NCBI GenBank assembly: GCA_016946835.1
Contig: JACVTC010000039.1
Location: 667,501-731,500, forward strand
Reading direction: 5' to 3'
Length of the DNA stretch: 64,000 nucleotides
Source of the DNA: Neocallimastix lanati (nom. inval.)
Lineage: Eukaryota; Neocallimastigomycota; Neocallimastigomycetes; Neocallimastigales; Neocallimastigaceae
Under the pieces are notes generated by a model. It searched no databases. It was not told the DNA's origin and was given only the letters and a program-made list of their open reading frames with translations. Positions 40,646-64,000 of this stretch are shown piece by piece. Position 1 is the first letter of the stretch. Each line of letters opens with the position of its first letter. Position numbers and translations under genes: made by a program.

Positions 40646-41221
40646 TTTTAAAATAACTATTTTTAAAAAAAAAATTTTATGTTTACAAAATTTATATAAA
40701 AAATAAAATATTAATATTGTTTCACTTATTTATTATTTTTCATTAAAAATAATTGTATAAATAAATTATCAAAAAATTAAAAATTTAGATTTTATAATTT
40801 AGATTTTATAATTTAGATTTTAAAAATTTTTAAAATATTTTTATATTTAAACTCTTATTTACTATAATATTTAACAATAACAATGCACAATAAATAAAAG
40901 CTATTATTATTAATGACTTTAAATTTGATAATTATTTAATGTTACCAACTTTTGTTTATGAATGTTAACAATTTTATTTAAATCAAATCTTTCTATTTTA
41001 TAGAAAAATAAAAAAATTATTTTCATCATTTAAATTATATTTGATTTAAATTGATGAGATTTGAAAAAAAAATAATAATAATAAAAATGATGTCAAGAAA
41101 TATAGTATTTTATAATTAATCTTCTATATATTTTAAATTTTGATCAAATTTTTAAATAAATTAAAAGATTTAATTGAGTACGAAAAATTTTTATTATATC
41201 AATAATCATATACTTTTAGAA

Positions 41222-41252
<31 letters not shown>

Positions 41253-41263
41253 AATTTTATTAA

Positions 41264-41308
<45 letters not shown>

Positions 41309-42013
41309 ACATATAAGTATATATATATTCTTATAAAAAATATTTTGTTAAATTTTTATAATATACTTGCTTATTTATTTAACATTGTTATTGTTATTAC
41401 TATGAGTAATAGATAACTCTTTTTAAGAATTGAAAGATAAAATACATATAAAAATTTATATTTAAAAATATATATATATTAATTTTATTTCTTACTTTAT
41501 ATACTCTACTTAATAGAGAGTTAATAATCTAAGATTTTAATTTTTCAATTAAATTTATATATAATAAATATTTAAAATGAGAGGATTGTCTATTCTTATT
41601 CTTTTTAGAAACAATAAAAAAAAGAAAAAAAAAAAAAAGTAATAAAAATAATACAATTTTTCATTCAATATTTAAATATATAAAAGTCTTTATTATTACT
41701 ATTATTTGTCAATTATATCAATAATTTTATTAATCTTTTTTTTTTTTTATTTAAATAAAAAATATATTTCTTCTATATTGAAATATATAAGAATATATGG
41801 AGTAATATATGAAATTTAATTAATTAAATTTAATTTTATTTAAAAAAATTTTTTTTTTTTTTGGAGTTGTCCGAAGTTTAAAAAAAAAAAAAGTTTAATT
41901 GATAATTAATAAAAGGATTAATGGCTCTTTTAATAAATATTATTCTTTCTATATTAATAATCATATTAATATTCATTAAAGCTATATTTATTTAAACAAA
42001 TGAAAAAAGTAAA
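40646..42013. other. Intergenic AT-rich region
   Basis: Upstream region of the SANT/U-box gene. It holds a T tract (41221-41246) beside an A tract (41271-41306), which could form a large hairpin, and repeated AATTTAGATTTTAT units near 40780-40820. No gene. Confidence 0.5.
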
Positions 42014-42170
42014 TATAATAATTACTAGTAGTAATAAAAATTTTTAATACTTCTTTTATTATAAAATGTATTAGTTTTAATAATCAATATTTTAATTATA
42101 AATCAATAATAAAACTTTAAATTTGATGCATTGTACCAATTAAATAATAGAATAAAATTCCATATATTAT
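42014..42170 (+). repeat. 157-bp repeat, copy 1 (inverted partner at 63.2 kb)
   Basis: This matches the reverse complement of 63240-63397 with only two differences found by eye over about 155 bp. It contains the palindrome TACTAGTA near one edge and is followed by an AATAAAT-family array, as is the partner in the same relative position. The family is unknown; no coding potential. Confidence 0.9.
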
Positions 42171-42572
42171 TTATTATATATTATTCATTATTTATTATTT
42201 ATTATTTATTATATATTATTCATTATTTATTATTTATTATTTATTATTTATTATTTATTATTTATTATTTATAATTATTTATTATTTATTATTTATTATT
42301 TATTATTTATTATTTATTACTTGTTATTATTATTATTATTTATTATTTATTATTATTATTTATTATTTATTATTTATTATTATTATTATTTATTATTTAT
42401 TATTTATTATTTATTATTTATTATTTATTATTTATTATTTATTATTTATTATTTATTATTTATTATTTATTATTTATTATTTATTATTTATTATTTATTA
42501 TTTATTATTTATTATTTATTATTTATTATTTATTATTTATTATTTATTATTTATTGTATTATTTATTATTTA
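42171..42572. repeat. TTATTTA heptanucleotide array
   Basis: About 55 heptamers, reverse complement of the AATAAAT arrays at 26 and 63 kb, with some (TTA)n interruptions. The long open frames across it are periodic artefacts. Confidence 0.96.
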
Positions 42573-43849
42573 TTTAAATTATATTTATAAAATATTTTGT
42601 ATTATATTAATCTTTGGAATATTTAATATTAAATAAATTTTATTTAATTTTTCCAAATCAAATAAAATAAACTAATAATTAGCTAATAAATGAACATAAA
42701 ATTAAAAAAAAAAAATATATATATATATATATATTTCTTTTTTTGAATAATAAATGTGGTATTGATAATTAATAAAGATGAACTATTTTTATTTTTAATT
42801 TCACGTTATATAATAAATTTATATATATATAATAAAATAATTGAAATAAAACGGTGAAAAAAAAAAAGTACTATATTTTTTCTTAAATTAATCAATATTT
42901 TTTTATATACATGATTTTTAATAAAATAAATCATTTCTTTCTTTCTTTCTTTATATATATATTTTTTCTTCTTTTATTTCTCTTATTTTCTTTTTTTTTT
43001 TTTTTTTTTAAATAATTGTTATTAAAATATTAATAATTATTTGTATAAAAAGAAAGTTATTAATAATAATGATAATATGAATATTTTATAAAAAAAAAAA
43101 AAAAATTTTTTTTTTTCCCCTTTTGCTTATTATTATTATCTTTTTTTTTATTATTAATTATTTTTTAAATAGATATTCAAAAAAAAAAAAAAAAAAAAAA
43201 AAAAAATTATATATGTATATATATTATTATTCCTAACAATATTTTTTTTTTTCATTTTATCATATTTTATTTTATTTAAATAATATGATTTTTATACAAG
43301 CTAAAATACTTTTTCTTTTTCTTTTTTTTTTTTTTTTTTTTTTTTACTACTTTAATATTAAAAGCAGGGTAATATATATATATATATATATTATAATAAA
43401 AAATAAAATAAAACAAATTAAATTAAAAATAAAAAAAAATTATAGAAAAAAAATATATATTTATATATTGATAAATATGTATATATATATAATTTTAATA
43501 GAATTTTTAGTTTATTTTCATTTTTATTATATTAGCAAAATTATTACTATTTTGATGATGTAAAAAGATATAGATAAAAAAAAAAAAAAAAAAAAAGAAA
43601 GAAAAATTATATTTAAATTTTTTAAATTAAATAATTAAATAATATTTAACAAATATTATAAACGATTTAAAAAAATTAAAAAATAATAGATTATACAGAT
43701 TATATATGTAGTTTTCTTTAATGTATTATAAATATATATAAATTGGTATTACTGACAGTTTTTAATTTTATTTTACTTTAATTATATATATATATATATT
43801 TGATATTTAATTTATTTTTTCTTTTTTTTTTTTTTTTTTTTTCATTTTC
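42573..43849. other. Intergenic AT-rich region
   Basis: Homopolymer tracts (A at about 43180-43206, T at about 43325-43345), (TA)n and a CTTT run near 42930. It is the 3' flank of the ATPase gene. No gene seen. Confidence 0.5.
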
Positions 43850-53999
<10,150 letters not shown>

Positions 54000-54245
54000 T
54001 TCTTTTTTTTTAAAAAAAAAAAAAAAAAAATAATTTAATATTTAGTAGATTATAAATAAATTTTCATTTCTTTAAAAAAAAAAAATGAAATGATTTAATA
54101 TTTAGTAGATTATAAATATATTTTCTTTAAAAAAAAAAAAAAAAGAAATAATTTAATATTTAGTAGATTATAAATAAATTTTCTTTTCTTTAAAAAAAAA
54201 AAAAAAAAGAAATGATTTAATATTTAGTAGATTATAAATAAAATT
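54000..54245. repeat. Four-copy tandem repeat, about 62 bp
   Basis: Each unit is TTTAATATTTAGTAGATTAT, then AAATAAATTTTCTTT and an A tract of variable length ending in GAAAT. Four copies lie head to tail; differences are mainly in the A tract. Confidence 0.92.
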
Positions 54246-54960
54246 TTTTCAATATTCATTATTCCTATGACATTTAACACTTTACAATATGAATATTAAT
54301 CACATTATTATTGTTATTTTTATTTCAATTTATGTTTACTGAATGTTCTCTTTTTTTTTTTTCTAGAATTTAAGTATTTATTTATTTTTTTTTTTTTTAA
54401 CTTTATTTAAAAATTTTTACTCTTTTATTATTACTATTATATAAAAAAAAAATTTTATAATTCCTATTCAAAATTTTTTTTTTTTTTTTTTTTTTTTATT
54501 AAAAGTTTAAAAATTTTAGCAAAATGTCAATTCTATATTATATACATATATATAAATGTAGATTATAAATTAATTCTTGTAATATTCATATTTCCATTAA
54601 ATTTTACAATTAATAAATTTTTTTAAAAAAAAAAATAAAAAAATAAAAATATATATATATAAAATATTATTTCTCCTTTTAAAAAAAAAAAATCAGAAAA
54701 TATGTAATAAAAATTTTTTTAATTATTTAAATTTTTAATAAAATGTCAAATCTATTTTTTAATTTTATATATTTATTTAAATATACATATCAAACTTCAT
54801 TTTTTTTTTTTTTATAAAAAAAAAATATATAAACTTTATTTCTGTATATATAAAGTTTGGGATATATATTGATTATAAATATATTAGATGAAATGAAATA
54901 ATAAAATTTAATGAATTTTTAAATATGCATATAGTATATAGTTCATAAATGATATTTTAA

Positions 54961-55018
<58 letters not shown>

Positions 55019-55306
55019 TAGAAATAAAAATTTCATCAAATCCATTGATATTTTATAAAGATATATAAAAAGATAGATATTTTATAATAGTTTATATATA
55101 AAAAATTTTTAGTAGTTTTTGGTTTAAATAGTTTATTAATATTCATATATTCATAATTAGTTCCATTATTGTTTTTTTATTTTAATAAAAAGTACATACT
55201 TTTTTACTTTTATTTATATAAAGTTTATCACGCATATTTAATTTAATTAAAATATATATATATATGAAACGGAAAAGTTTAATAGCTTAATTTAAATATT
55301 TAAATA

Positions 55307-55343
<37 letters not shown>

Positions 55344-55977
55344 AAATATAACTAATAAGAAGATAAATAATAAATATATAATTGATGACAAGATAAATAA
55401 TAAATATATAAATCTTAATATTCTTAAAAGAAAATATTTATTTATGAAAAAAAAAATTATTTTTTTTTAATATAATTACTAATAAAAAATTACACATATT
55501 TATTATTTTTAATCTTTAATTTTATATATTCTATTATTTACTTATTCTTTTTTTTTAAAAAAAATTAAACATTATTTATTTTAATATTTTTTTTATTAAC
55601 TTCCCATAATTTATCATATTCAATAATATAACATTTTTATATTATATTTTTTTTTATTAATTTCTTAAAATTTCATTTAAAAATATCATGCTTAAAAATA
55701 TTTGAACCTCCTTTCTAAGCAAGACTAATTTCAAAAATATATTTCAAAACTTTTAATTTTTTTATATGCTTTCAAAATTATGTTTGAATTTTAAAAAATT
55801 TATAAAATAATTTTTTTTTAATTGTAAATTATTTAGATTTTGATGATGCTTTATCAATAGCAAATATAGGTTCATAAATTGAAATTATATATATATAAAA
55901 ACATATAAATTTTATCAAACTTTTTTTTTTTTCAATTGACAATTTATAGATATATAAAAAATTTTCTATAATGTAAC

Positions 55978-56018
<41 letters not shown>

Positions 56019-56740
56019 CTTATGGATTATCGATGTTATTATTATTGTTATTGTTATTATTATTCCAATTCATGTTTTTTAATGAATATTTTATTAATTT
56101 TATATTTTTTTTAAATTTCATAATATTTTATTTAATTTTTTTATTTATTTATTTTTATTTTTATTATTATTTTTATTATTTTTATTATTTTTTTTATTTT
56201 TTTTTTTTTTTAACTATATTTATTATAAAAAAAAAAAAAAAAAATTAATTCACTTAATTTTTAATAGATATGGCATTCTTTATATAATTAAAAATTAAAA
56301 AGATAAAAAAAAAAAAAAATTGAAAATTGAAAATGTATATAATAAAATTAAGAAAAGAAAAGATGAAAAGAAAAAAAAAAAAAAATTAAATTGAAAATGG
56401 TGGTATATTAAATATATATATTTATATATATTTCTTGAATATATATAAATAAAAAGTAAATAAAGTAAACGAACTTATAAATTATTATTAAAAATAAATA
56501 TTAAATCGTTTTTGCAAAATGAATTAAAAAAAAAATTTTTTTTTTTTTTTGTACGAAAAATGTTTATATAATTAAATTATTGCATTGACGTATAAATATA
56601 TTTATTGATATATAGCCCTGCTATTTTTTTTTTTTTTTTTTTTGTTTTTTGTTTTTTTGTTTTATTCTATTCTATATATTCTATGGATTATCATCTTATG
56701 TATATATGTATATATGTATATATATATATTTTCCGATAAT
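54246..56740. other. Gene-poor AT-rich region
   Basis: (TAA)n at about 54963-55015, A tracts (55312-55340, 55981-56014), a short duplicated block (AGATAAATAATAAATATATA) at about 55351 and 55389, and T tracts. No gene seen. Confidence 0.55.
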
Positions 56741-57055
56741 TTAGTGATAAGAATAGATATTCATATGCACAATACTTTCATTAATAGGAATCATATCAGT
56801 TTCTGAAATTAATATTTGATCTATATACATCATAACATAAGGCATTGTTACGAACATAGATCGATAGTACTCTAAAAAATTCGTTGGAAAATGATTCTTT
56901 GTATATTTTAATTTTGACGTTACTACTAAAATAAATGTAAAAGCAGAGATAATGGCAACATATTTTATCTATTTGTTATTTATATAATAAAATATAAAAT
57001 AATCATAAAATAAATAAATAAATTTTAAATTATATAAATAATAATAATTAATAAT

Positions 57056-57087
<32 letters not shown>

Positions 57088-57151
57088 AAATAAAAAAATA
57101 TTATAATATAATAATGATTAATGATTTAATAAATATAATTTTGTTATTATT

Positions 57152-57205
<54 letters not shown>

Positions 57206-58209
57206 AATAACAATAATAATAATGATGAAATACTTACACGTATTCTAGACATTTTTCTATATTTTTTCCATGCTTTATTTTCTTCAATTTCACTATATAA
57301 ATCTTTATCAAAAAAATCTACCTTCATCGTGAAATAAATAATGATATCATATACTAGTGAGAAAAAACTAATAGCAAGTTGAAAATTCCAATAGGCATCC
57401 CAATATTTATTATAATATTCACTACCATGTCTTAATATTTTTTGATAAGGGTAAAAGAAATGAAAAATACATATTGATATTTTTCCTATACATAATAGTA
57501 TATAGGTTATATAGGAGAGAACTAAACGAATATTTTTAAATGGGGATAAAATAAATGGAGATGTTCTTGATAGTAAATAACTTTATGTATGTAATAGTAA
57601 TTTATTTTGCATTTTTTTTTTTTTTTTTAGATAGAGGTTATTTTAAAAAAGAAACAGATTTGTATAATATTATATAAAAAAAAAAAAAAAGTAAAAAAGA
57701 AAAATATATTATTAAAAATTAGAATAATTTAAGTATAATTAACAATTTTCTACTTTATAAATAATTAAAAATTATAACTACACTTATTATTTTAATAATT
57801 ATTTTTATTATAATAATAATTATAATTATAACTTTAATTTGATTTTTAATGATATTTGAAATAATTGAATTTAAAAAAAAACCAAAATAAAATAAAATAC
57901 TTACAAATCTCCAACAATTTCACCACAATACCAAAAAACTAAAGCAGTAAATTTTAGATTCCAAAGTCCTAAACTTGTAAATATTCGATCATCATCATTG
58001 AGTATTAAATTTCTTATTTTATCGATGGAATCCCCTATAGCCCTCAATACATAGTGTATGACTAGTATTTTTATCGAGGTAGTATGTATATTATTTTTAT
58101 GTACTACTATCATCACAATTGTAAAATAAAAAAAAATAGAATTGAACGGGGCAAAAATAATTCGTGAAATCCCATCGACAAAATATATTTTATTAGGATC
58201 GTCTATCAT
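56741..58209 (-). CDS. Orphan seven-helix membrane protein, three exons
   Basis: Exons are 57905-58209, 57238-57580 and 56741-56968, with donors GTAAGT twice. They join in phase to 876 nt (291 aa), starting at ATG 58209 (MIDDPNKIYFVDG). Seven hydrophobic segments are visible. They centre near residues 13-36, 45-65 (weaker), 82-100, 117-143, 165-187, 218-237 and 250-273. A charged loop of about 30 residues (MKVDFFDKDLYSEIEENKAW) lies between helices 5 and 6. The layout recalls a small 7-TM receptor, but I see no signature of known GPCR classes, and no signal peptide or large extracellular domain. It could equally be a transporter-like or lineage-specific protein. Consistent exon phases and good splice sites support a real gene; the function is unknown. 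Confidence 0.75.
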
Positions 58210-59559
58210 GTTTTATATATATATTTATTATTGGTTTTATTGTGTATTTTAATTTTAATCTTTATTATTATTGTTTGTATATATATATTTGTTATTTAAC
58301 TTTTTATTATTACTATTATTATGTTTTCTTTTTTCTTCAATTGTTTAATTATATAATTATTTTCTTTATTATTTTCAATATTTTGAATAAAATTACGTAA
58401 AATTTATATAATTTATTGAGATTTATATAAATATTACGAAATAATAATATTTAAATAATATTTTTAAAGTATGATAAAATGTTGAAAAAAAAAGATTGAG
58501 ATACAAATGACTTCTTATAAAACTAAAATTGATTTATAATACTTAGAAATAAATATTATTTAAAGTATAGTAATGTTTTTTTTTTTCGTTTTTGCTTCTA
58601 TTTTTTATAAATTTGAGAAATTAAAAAAAAAAATTATATAAGCATAATAAATGAAAAAACGTAATTTGGTATAATTGTTTTCAAATATTTTTGTATATAT
58701 ATATATATTTTCTTTTTTATTTTTGCTTTATAATTTATTATATATATATATATATTATTTATATTAATTAATTAAAAAAAATATAAAAATAATATATTTT
58801 TTATTATAATTTTATTTCATTTATTATATCATTTGTTTAATCCTGAAAATTAAAATTATAAAGATTAAAACGAAATGCTTCTTCTTTATTACTCTTTTTT
58901 TTTTTTTTTCTTTTTTTTTGAAATTATTGTTAATTTAAGATAGTGATTATTAATATATATTAATGAAATGTTCAATTTTTTAAATTCTATGAATATAATT
59001 AAATTCTAAATCTCGATTTATTTACAAAACTAATTGAAAATCTATCTATAAAATATGTATAACTATATATAATATTAGATTCAATTCAATAATATAATAT
59101 TTATTATTGATATAAATTTATAACTTTTATGCAATAATAATAATAATATTTACCTATCTAATTAAAATAAAATAAAAAAAAAAAAAAAAAAAAAAAAGAA
59201 GGTATACAACAATAAAATTCGTTAAGATTTCAATTCTTAAATTAACTTATTAATATTATATTATTCTTAGATATATAACTAAGAATAATTAATTATGAAT
59301 TATAAAAAAAAAAAAAAAACTATAATAGTAAAAAGAAAAAAAAAAACAACATATTAAAAATAAAATTTTTTCTTTTTCTTAACGTGGCTTCAGTTTTATT
59401 CATAATATATTTTAAAATATATTAAATATAGCAAGTAAATATTAAATTTTTTACTTATAAATATACACATATATATATTTTTAGCTACCCAATATATATA
59501 TACATGAAAAGAAAATTAAAAAAAGAATAATAAGATAATTAATAACAAAAAGTAATAAT

Positions 59560-59665
59560 AATAATTAATAAATGGATAAATAAATAATAATTTAATGAAT
59601 GGATAAATAAGCAATAGTTTAATAAATGGACAAATAAATAATAGTTTAATAAATGAATAAATATA
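59560..59665. repeat. Short tandem repeat, about 29 bp, four copies
   Basis: The unit AATAATTTAATGAATGGATA plus AATAA recurs about four times with small changes (GGATAAATAAGCAATAG, GGACAAATAAATAATAG). Confidence 0.75.
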
Positions 59666-61085
59666 TTTATGATTTAATTTAAATAATAACAACAATAATA
59701 ATAATATTATTATTATTAAATTATATATAATATTAAAATAAATTAATATTTAATAAAATTGGGTTAATGAAAGTTTATTTATTAATAAAATAAATTAAAA
59801 ATGGTTAAATGGTAAAAAATGAAAACAAAACATAAATTTATGGGTTATATATTATAATATAAGTGTCAAAGTTTAAATCTTATAAAAATTGGAATAAAAA
59901 TAGTAATTTTAACTTGGAAATATAAGGAAATTTAAAGTTTTAAATTTTATTGTCATCACATGTCAATATATTATGTTTACCTTTTCCGTTTTTTATAAAA
60001 TTTGATCTTACATTATAAAACAATTTACTTGGATTTTAATGACCAATTTAATTAAAAATAAATAAATAAACAAACATATAAATAAATAATTTAATTAAAA
60101 GTAAATATATAAACAAACAAATAAATAATTTTAGAAATAAATTAACAAATAATACAAATTAAATAATTTAATAAATAAGCAAATCAATAGTTTAAGAAAT
60201 AAATTAATAAATATGCAAATAAATAAAGTTTTTTTTTATTTTTTTTTCTTTATTTTTTAAAAAACTCAATATTAATTATGATACTAATAACGATTATATA
60301 CATTTGTATCATAGTAATAGAAAGTTTTGAAAAAGATTACAATAAAATAAAAAATAAAAAATAGAAACTAAAAAATAAAAAATAAATAAAAGATAGAAGA
60401 TAAAAGATAAAAGATAAAAAATTAAAAAAAAAAAAAAAAAAGGTTATTTAAATTTTTTTTTTTTTATTTTTATTTATTTTTATATATAATTAAATAAATG
60501 TATCAAAAAAATAATATGACAGTGGATAAAAAAAAAAAAATTAATTAAATTAATAATTTGACAAAATTGTTATGTCAATTGAAACAAAGAAAAAAAAAAA
60601 TTTTTTTTTTAAAGACATAAATTTTATTTTAAAAATTCTTAACTTAAAAATGTCTCTGTTTCATTGTTTCCCAATATTTAAACGTTTAAGCTTGTCTAAA
60701 GTTTTAAAAATTTTCACCAAAAACAACGAAAAAAAAATAAATTAAAATAAAATAAAATAAACAAAAATAATTATAATCATTAATGATAAATTCATTAATT
60801 TCTTAATTTTATTTGATTTTGTTATATATATATATTCATTAATAACTTAATTTTATTTGATTTTATTATATATATATACAAGTTTATAATTAAAGGAAAA
60901 GTAAAATAAATATTTATATATATATATATTAATAAAGATTATTTCCTTTATTTTACATGACTTCCCAAACAAAAAAAAAAATAAATTAGAAAAAAAAATA
61001 TATATATATAAATATAAATAAAATAAAATAAAAATAAAAATAAAAAAAATAAAAAAATATAATAAGTAGAATAATAATCAAAAAA

Positions 61086-61124
<39 letters not shown>

Positions 61125-61125
<1 letters not shown>

Positions 61126-61590
61126 TAGAATAGAAACAACAATATTTAAGACGATTTATTTGTTACTTTATTTATTTTCTGATAGTAATAGTTTTATGAA
61201 CTTTTTTTTTTTAATTGCCTCTTTAATAGTAGAAAAAAAATAGAAAAGACATTCAACTAAAATATATAACTAAATAGAGTATAGTTTTATTAATGTAAAT
61301 AGAGTTATAAATATTAATAATACTTTTATTTTTTATTTTATTAAATATATTTACATATATATATATATATTCAAGAAAAATTATTTGGTTATTTCTTTTA
61401 TCTTAAAAAAAAAATAATAAAAAAAAAAAAGTAAATAATATAATCAAGAAGAATAAATTAACTTTTTTTTCTCTTCTATAACAGAAATCAACAATATTTA
61501 AGGCAATTATCTGTTGACTTTAACTATTTTCTGAAATAATAGTTTCTTTTTATTTTATTAGTTACTTCTTTAATAATTGAAAAAAAAAAA
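61125..61590. repeat. Diverged direct duplication, two copies about 350 bp apart
   Basis: Copy 1 (about 61125-61243) and copy 2 (about 61470-61590) share, in order, ACAATATTTAAG, an ATTTTCTGA...TAATAGTTT block, and CTCTTTAATAGT/CTTCTTTAATAATTGAAAAA. Perhaps 70% of positions agree. No common open frame is seen. Confidence 0.6.
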
Positions 61591-62274
61591 TAAATATATA
61601 AATAAAAACATCTTATAATAATATATTATTAAATATTATCTTCTTTTTTTTCTATTTATTTACCATAACTAAGCTTTTAGACTTTATAATAAAATTTTTC
61701 TCTTCTATATTTCTTGTTAAAATTATTAAAATACCTCACTTTAAAAATATTTTGGAGAGGAAAAAAAAAAAAATAAATAAAAAAATTATAATAATAATAA
61801 TAATAATCAATTAAAGATCTTTCATAACGGAAATACGGAAAAAAAAAAAAAAAGATTAACTTGTGGAAGTTGTTCTGAAACCATTTAAAATATATGAAAG
61901 TTTAAAGAATTTTTACTTTTAATATTTTTTTACTATAAGAGAAATTCTTTTTAAAAGAATTTTTTTAAAAATGATATATATATTTTAATATCTTTAGTTT
62001 TTTTTTTTTTTTTTTTTTTTGATAACATGAAGAACAAATACTAACTTCATACTCAATACTCACTCAATACTAACTTATGGATTGAAAGGACTTTATGTTT
62101 TTTTTTTTTTTTTTTAAATTTTTATTATTATTATGGGAAACTAAGAAAAGGGAACAACAATAAAGTACTTTATAAATAATATTAAAAAAGATAAATTATA
62201 ATATATCATAAATAAAAAATATAAATAATATTAAAAAAGATAAATTATTATTTAAAATAAGTAATTAATAAAAA

Positions 62275-63239
62275 AAAAAATAAATAATATATAATATATA
62301 ATAAATTAAAGATAATAAATAATAAATTAAAGATAATAAATAATAAATAATAAAGATAATAAATAATAAATTAAAGATAATAAATAATAAATAATAAATT
62401 AAAATTAATAAATAATAATAAATAATAAATAATAAATAATAAATAAATAATTATATATTTAAATAATAAATAATAAATAATTAAATAATAAATAATTAAA
62501 TATTAAATATTAAATAATTGAATAAATAATATATAATAAATAATAAATAAATAAATAATAAATTATAAATAATAAATAATAATAAATAATTGAATAATAA
62601 TAAATAATTGAAAATTAAATAATAAATAATATATAATAAATAATAAATAATAAATAATAAATAATAAATAAATAAATAATAAATAATTAAATATTAAATA
62701 ATTAAATATTAAATATTAAATATTAAATATTAAATAATTGAATAAATAAAGTATTAATAATAAATAAATAAAATTAAATATAAATATTTAATTGATATAT
62801 AATTATTATATATATAAATAATAAATAATAATAAATAAAAAATAATAAATAATAAATAATAAATAATAAATAACAAGTAATAAATAATAAATAATAAATA
62901 ATAAATAATAAATAATAAATAATAAATAATAAGTAATAAATAATAAATAATAAATAATAAATAATAAATAATAAATAACAAGTAATAAATAATAAATAAC
63001 AAGTAATAAATAATAAATAATAAATAATAAATAATAAATAATAAATAATAAATAATAAATAATAAATAACAAGTAATAAATAATAAATAATAAATAATAA
63101 ATAACAAGTAATAAATAATAAATAATAAATAATAAATAATAAATAATAAATAATAAATAATAAATAATAAATAATAAATAATAAATAATAAATAATAAAT
63201 AATAAATAATAAATAATAAATAATGAATAATAAATAATG
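62275..63239. repeat. AATAAAT heptanucleotide array
   Basis: Degenerate on the left (AATTAAATATTAAAT blocks), nearly pure from about 62865 to 63225 with scattered AACAAGT variants. It borders the 157-bp repeat copy 2. Confidence 0.95.
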
Positions 63240-63397
63240 TATAATATATGGAATTTTATTCTATTATTTAATTGGTATAATGCATCAAATTTAAAGTTTT
63301 ATTATTGATTTATAATTAACATATTGATTATTAAAACTAATACATTTTATAATAAAAGAAGTATTAAAAATTTTTATTACTACTAGTAATTATTATA
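63240..63397 (-). repeat. 157-bp repeat, copy 2 (inverted relative to 42.0 kb)
   Basis: About 98-99% identical to 42014-42170 in the opposite orientation. The heptamer array lies on the same relative side in both copies, so repeat and array probably moved together. Confidence 0.9.
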
Positions 63398-63860
63398 AAT
63401 AATAAATAATAATAGAGAACATTTATTAATAAATAATAAATAATAAATAATAAATAATACATAATAAATAATAAATAATAATAAATAATTATATATTTAA
63501 ATAATAAATAATAAATAATTAAATAATAAATAATTAAATAATAAATAATTAAATATTAAATATTGAATAATTGAATAAACAATAAATAATAAATAATAAA
63601 TAATAAATAGTAAATAATAAATAATAATAAATAATAAATAATAAATAATAATAAAAATTATATAATTAAAAATAAATAATAAATAATAAATAATAAATAA
63701 TAAATAATAAATAATAAATAATAAATAATAAATAAAAAATATTAAATATTAAATAATAAATATTAAATATTAAATTATTGAATAAATAAAGTATTAATAA
63801 TAAATAAATAAATATACTTAATTAATTGATATACATATATAATTTATAATTATATATATA
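63398..63860. repeat. AATAAAT array, direct duplicate of 62.4-62.8 kb
   Basis: It begins with one AGAGAACATTTATT unit identical to the 26.5-kb minisatellite. It then repeats the same series of blocks seen at 62430-62770 (TTATATATTTAAATAATAAA, AATTAAATATTAAATATT, ATTGAATAAATAAAGTATTA) about 1.05 kb away. Confidence 0.85.
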
Positions 63861-64000
63861 ATTATTTAATAAAGTAATTAATAATCAATAAAATAAATTA
63901 ATTACGAAATTAAAAAAGTTTTTATAAAATTATATAAATAATTTTTTTTTTTTTTTTTTTTTTAAAAATTCTATTATGAAAATTATGAAATGAATTTGTT

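Larger units (their letters stand above)
58210..62270. other. Gene-poor AT-rich region
   Basis: No gene supported. Contents are A/T tracts (T at 61090-61123), TA runs, AAAT runs, the 59.56-kb short tandem repeat and the duplicated 61.1/61.5-kb block listed separately. Confidence 0.55.

Noticed and set aside
42321-42590. Periodic LLFIIYY open frames at 42.3 kb and 62.8-63.1 kb
   Set aside because: They are translations of the TTATTTA heptamer, which stays open because seven bases repeat every 21 without a stop.

Overview
The window is nuclear DNA of a very AT-rich eukaryote, most likely an anaerobic gut fungus (Neocallimastigomycota). This rests on four things: intergenic sequence that is almost pure A/T with long homopolymer and TAA/AAAT tracts; genes cut by many short AT-rich introns with GTA-type donors; Asn-rich proteins; and a fungal-type secretory Ca2+/Mn2+ ATPase. 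The assignment is inference; dictyostelids share the base composition but fit the gene content less well.

Layout. (1) 0.9-2.1 kb, + strand: the 3' part of VPS24/CHMP3, an ESCRT-III subunit. (2) 2.4-7.3 kb: a decayed Ty1/copia element with an LTR-like end, a possible half-tRNA primer site and a 436-bp TAA tract inside. (3) 7.3-11.9 kb: a satellite whose 50-80-bp monomers carry a TTTGGACATGAA core and are arranged in higher-order blocks. (4) 11,993-17,488: a complete-looking Mutator-like (MULE) DNA transposon with TIRs, a perfect 9-bp target duplication, an open transposase, a 2-kb satellite of about 50 bp monomers and a GC-richer island with a tRNA-like segment. (5) 18.3-20.0 kb: one Asn-rich protein of unknown function. 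(6) 20-29 kb: gene-poor DNA with simple repeats and a near-identical 41-bp minisatellite. (7) 29-36.3 kb: a graveyard of decayed coding blocks (a LINE-like relic, a secreted-protein relic and an ADP-ribosyltransferase-like relic). (8) 37.5-40.6 kb, - strand: a ten-exon protein with CUE-like, SANT and U-box-like segments. (9) 43.9-49.9 kb, - strand: a 14-exon PMR1-type P-type ATPase. (10) 56.7-58.2 kb, - strand: a three-exon orphan seven-helix membrane protein. (11) 58-64 kb: no gene seen; AATAAAT heptanucleotide arrays and an inverted copy of a 157-bp repeat also present at 42 kb.

The exon models for VPS24, the SANT/U-box gene, PMR1 and the seven-helix gene were built by hand. In each, all junctions agree in phase and the joined length is a multiple of three (VPS24 from its first visible exon). 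The host genes are ordinary cell-biology genes (endosomal sorting, ubiquitin/chromatin, Golgi ion transport) with no operon-like relation. The most notable structures are the satellite-bearing MULE, the two higher-order satellites and the SANT/U-box protein.
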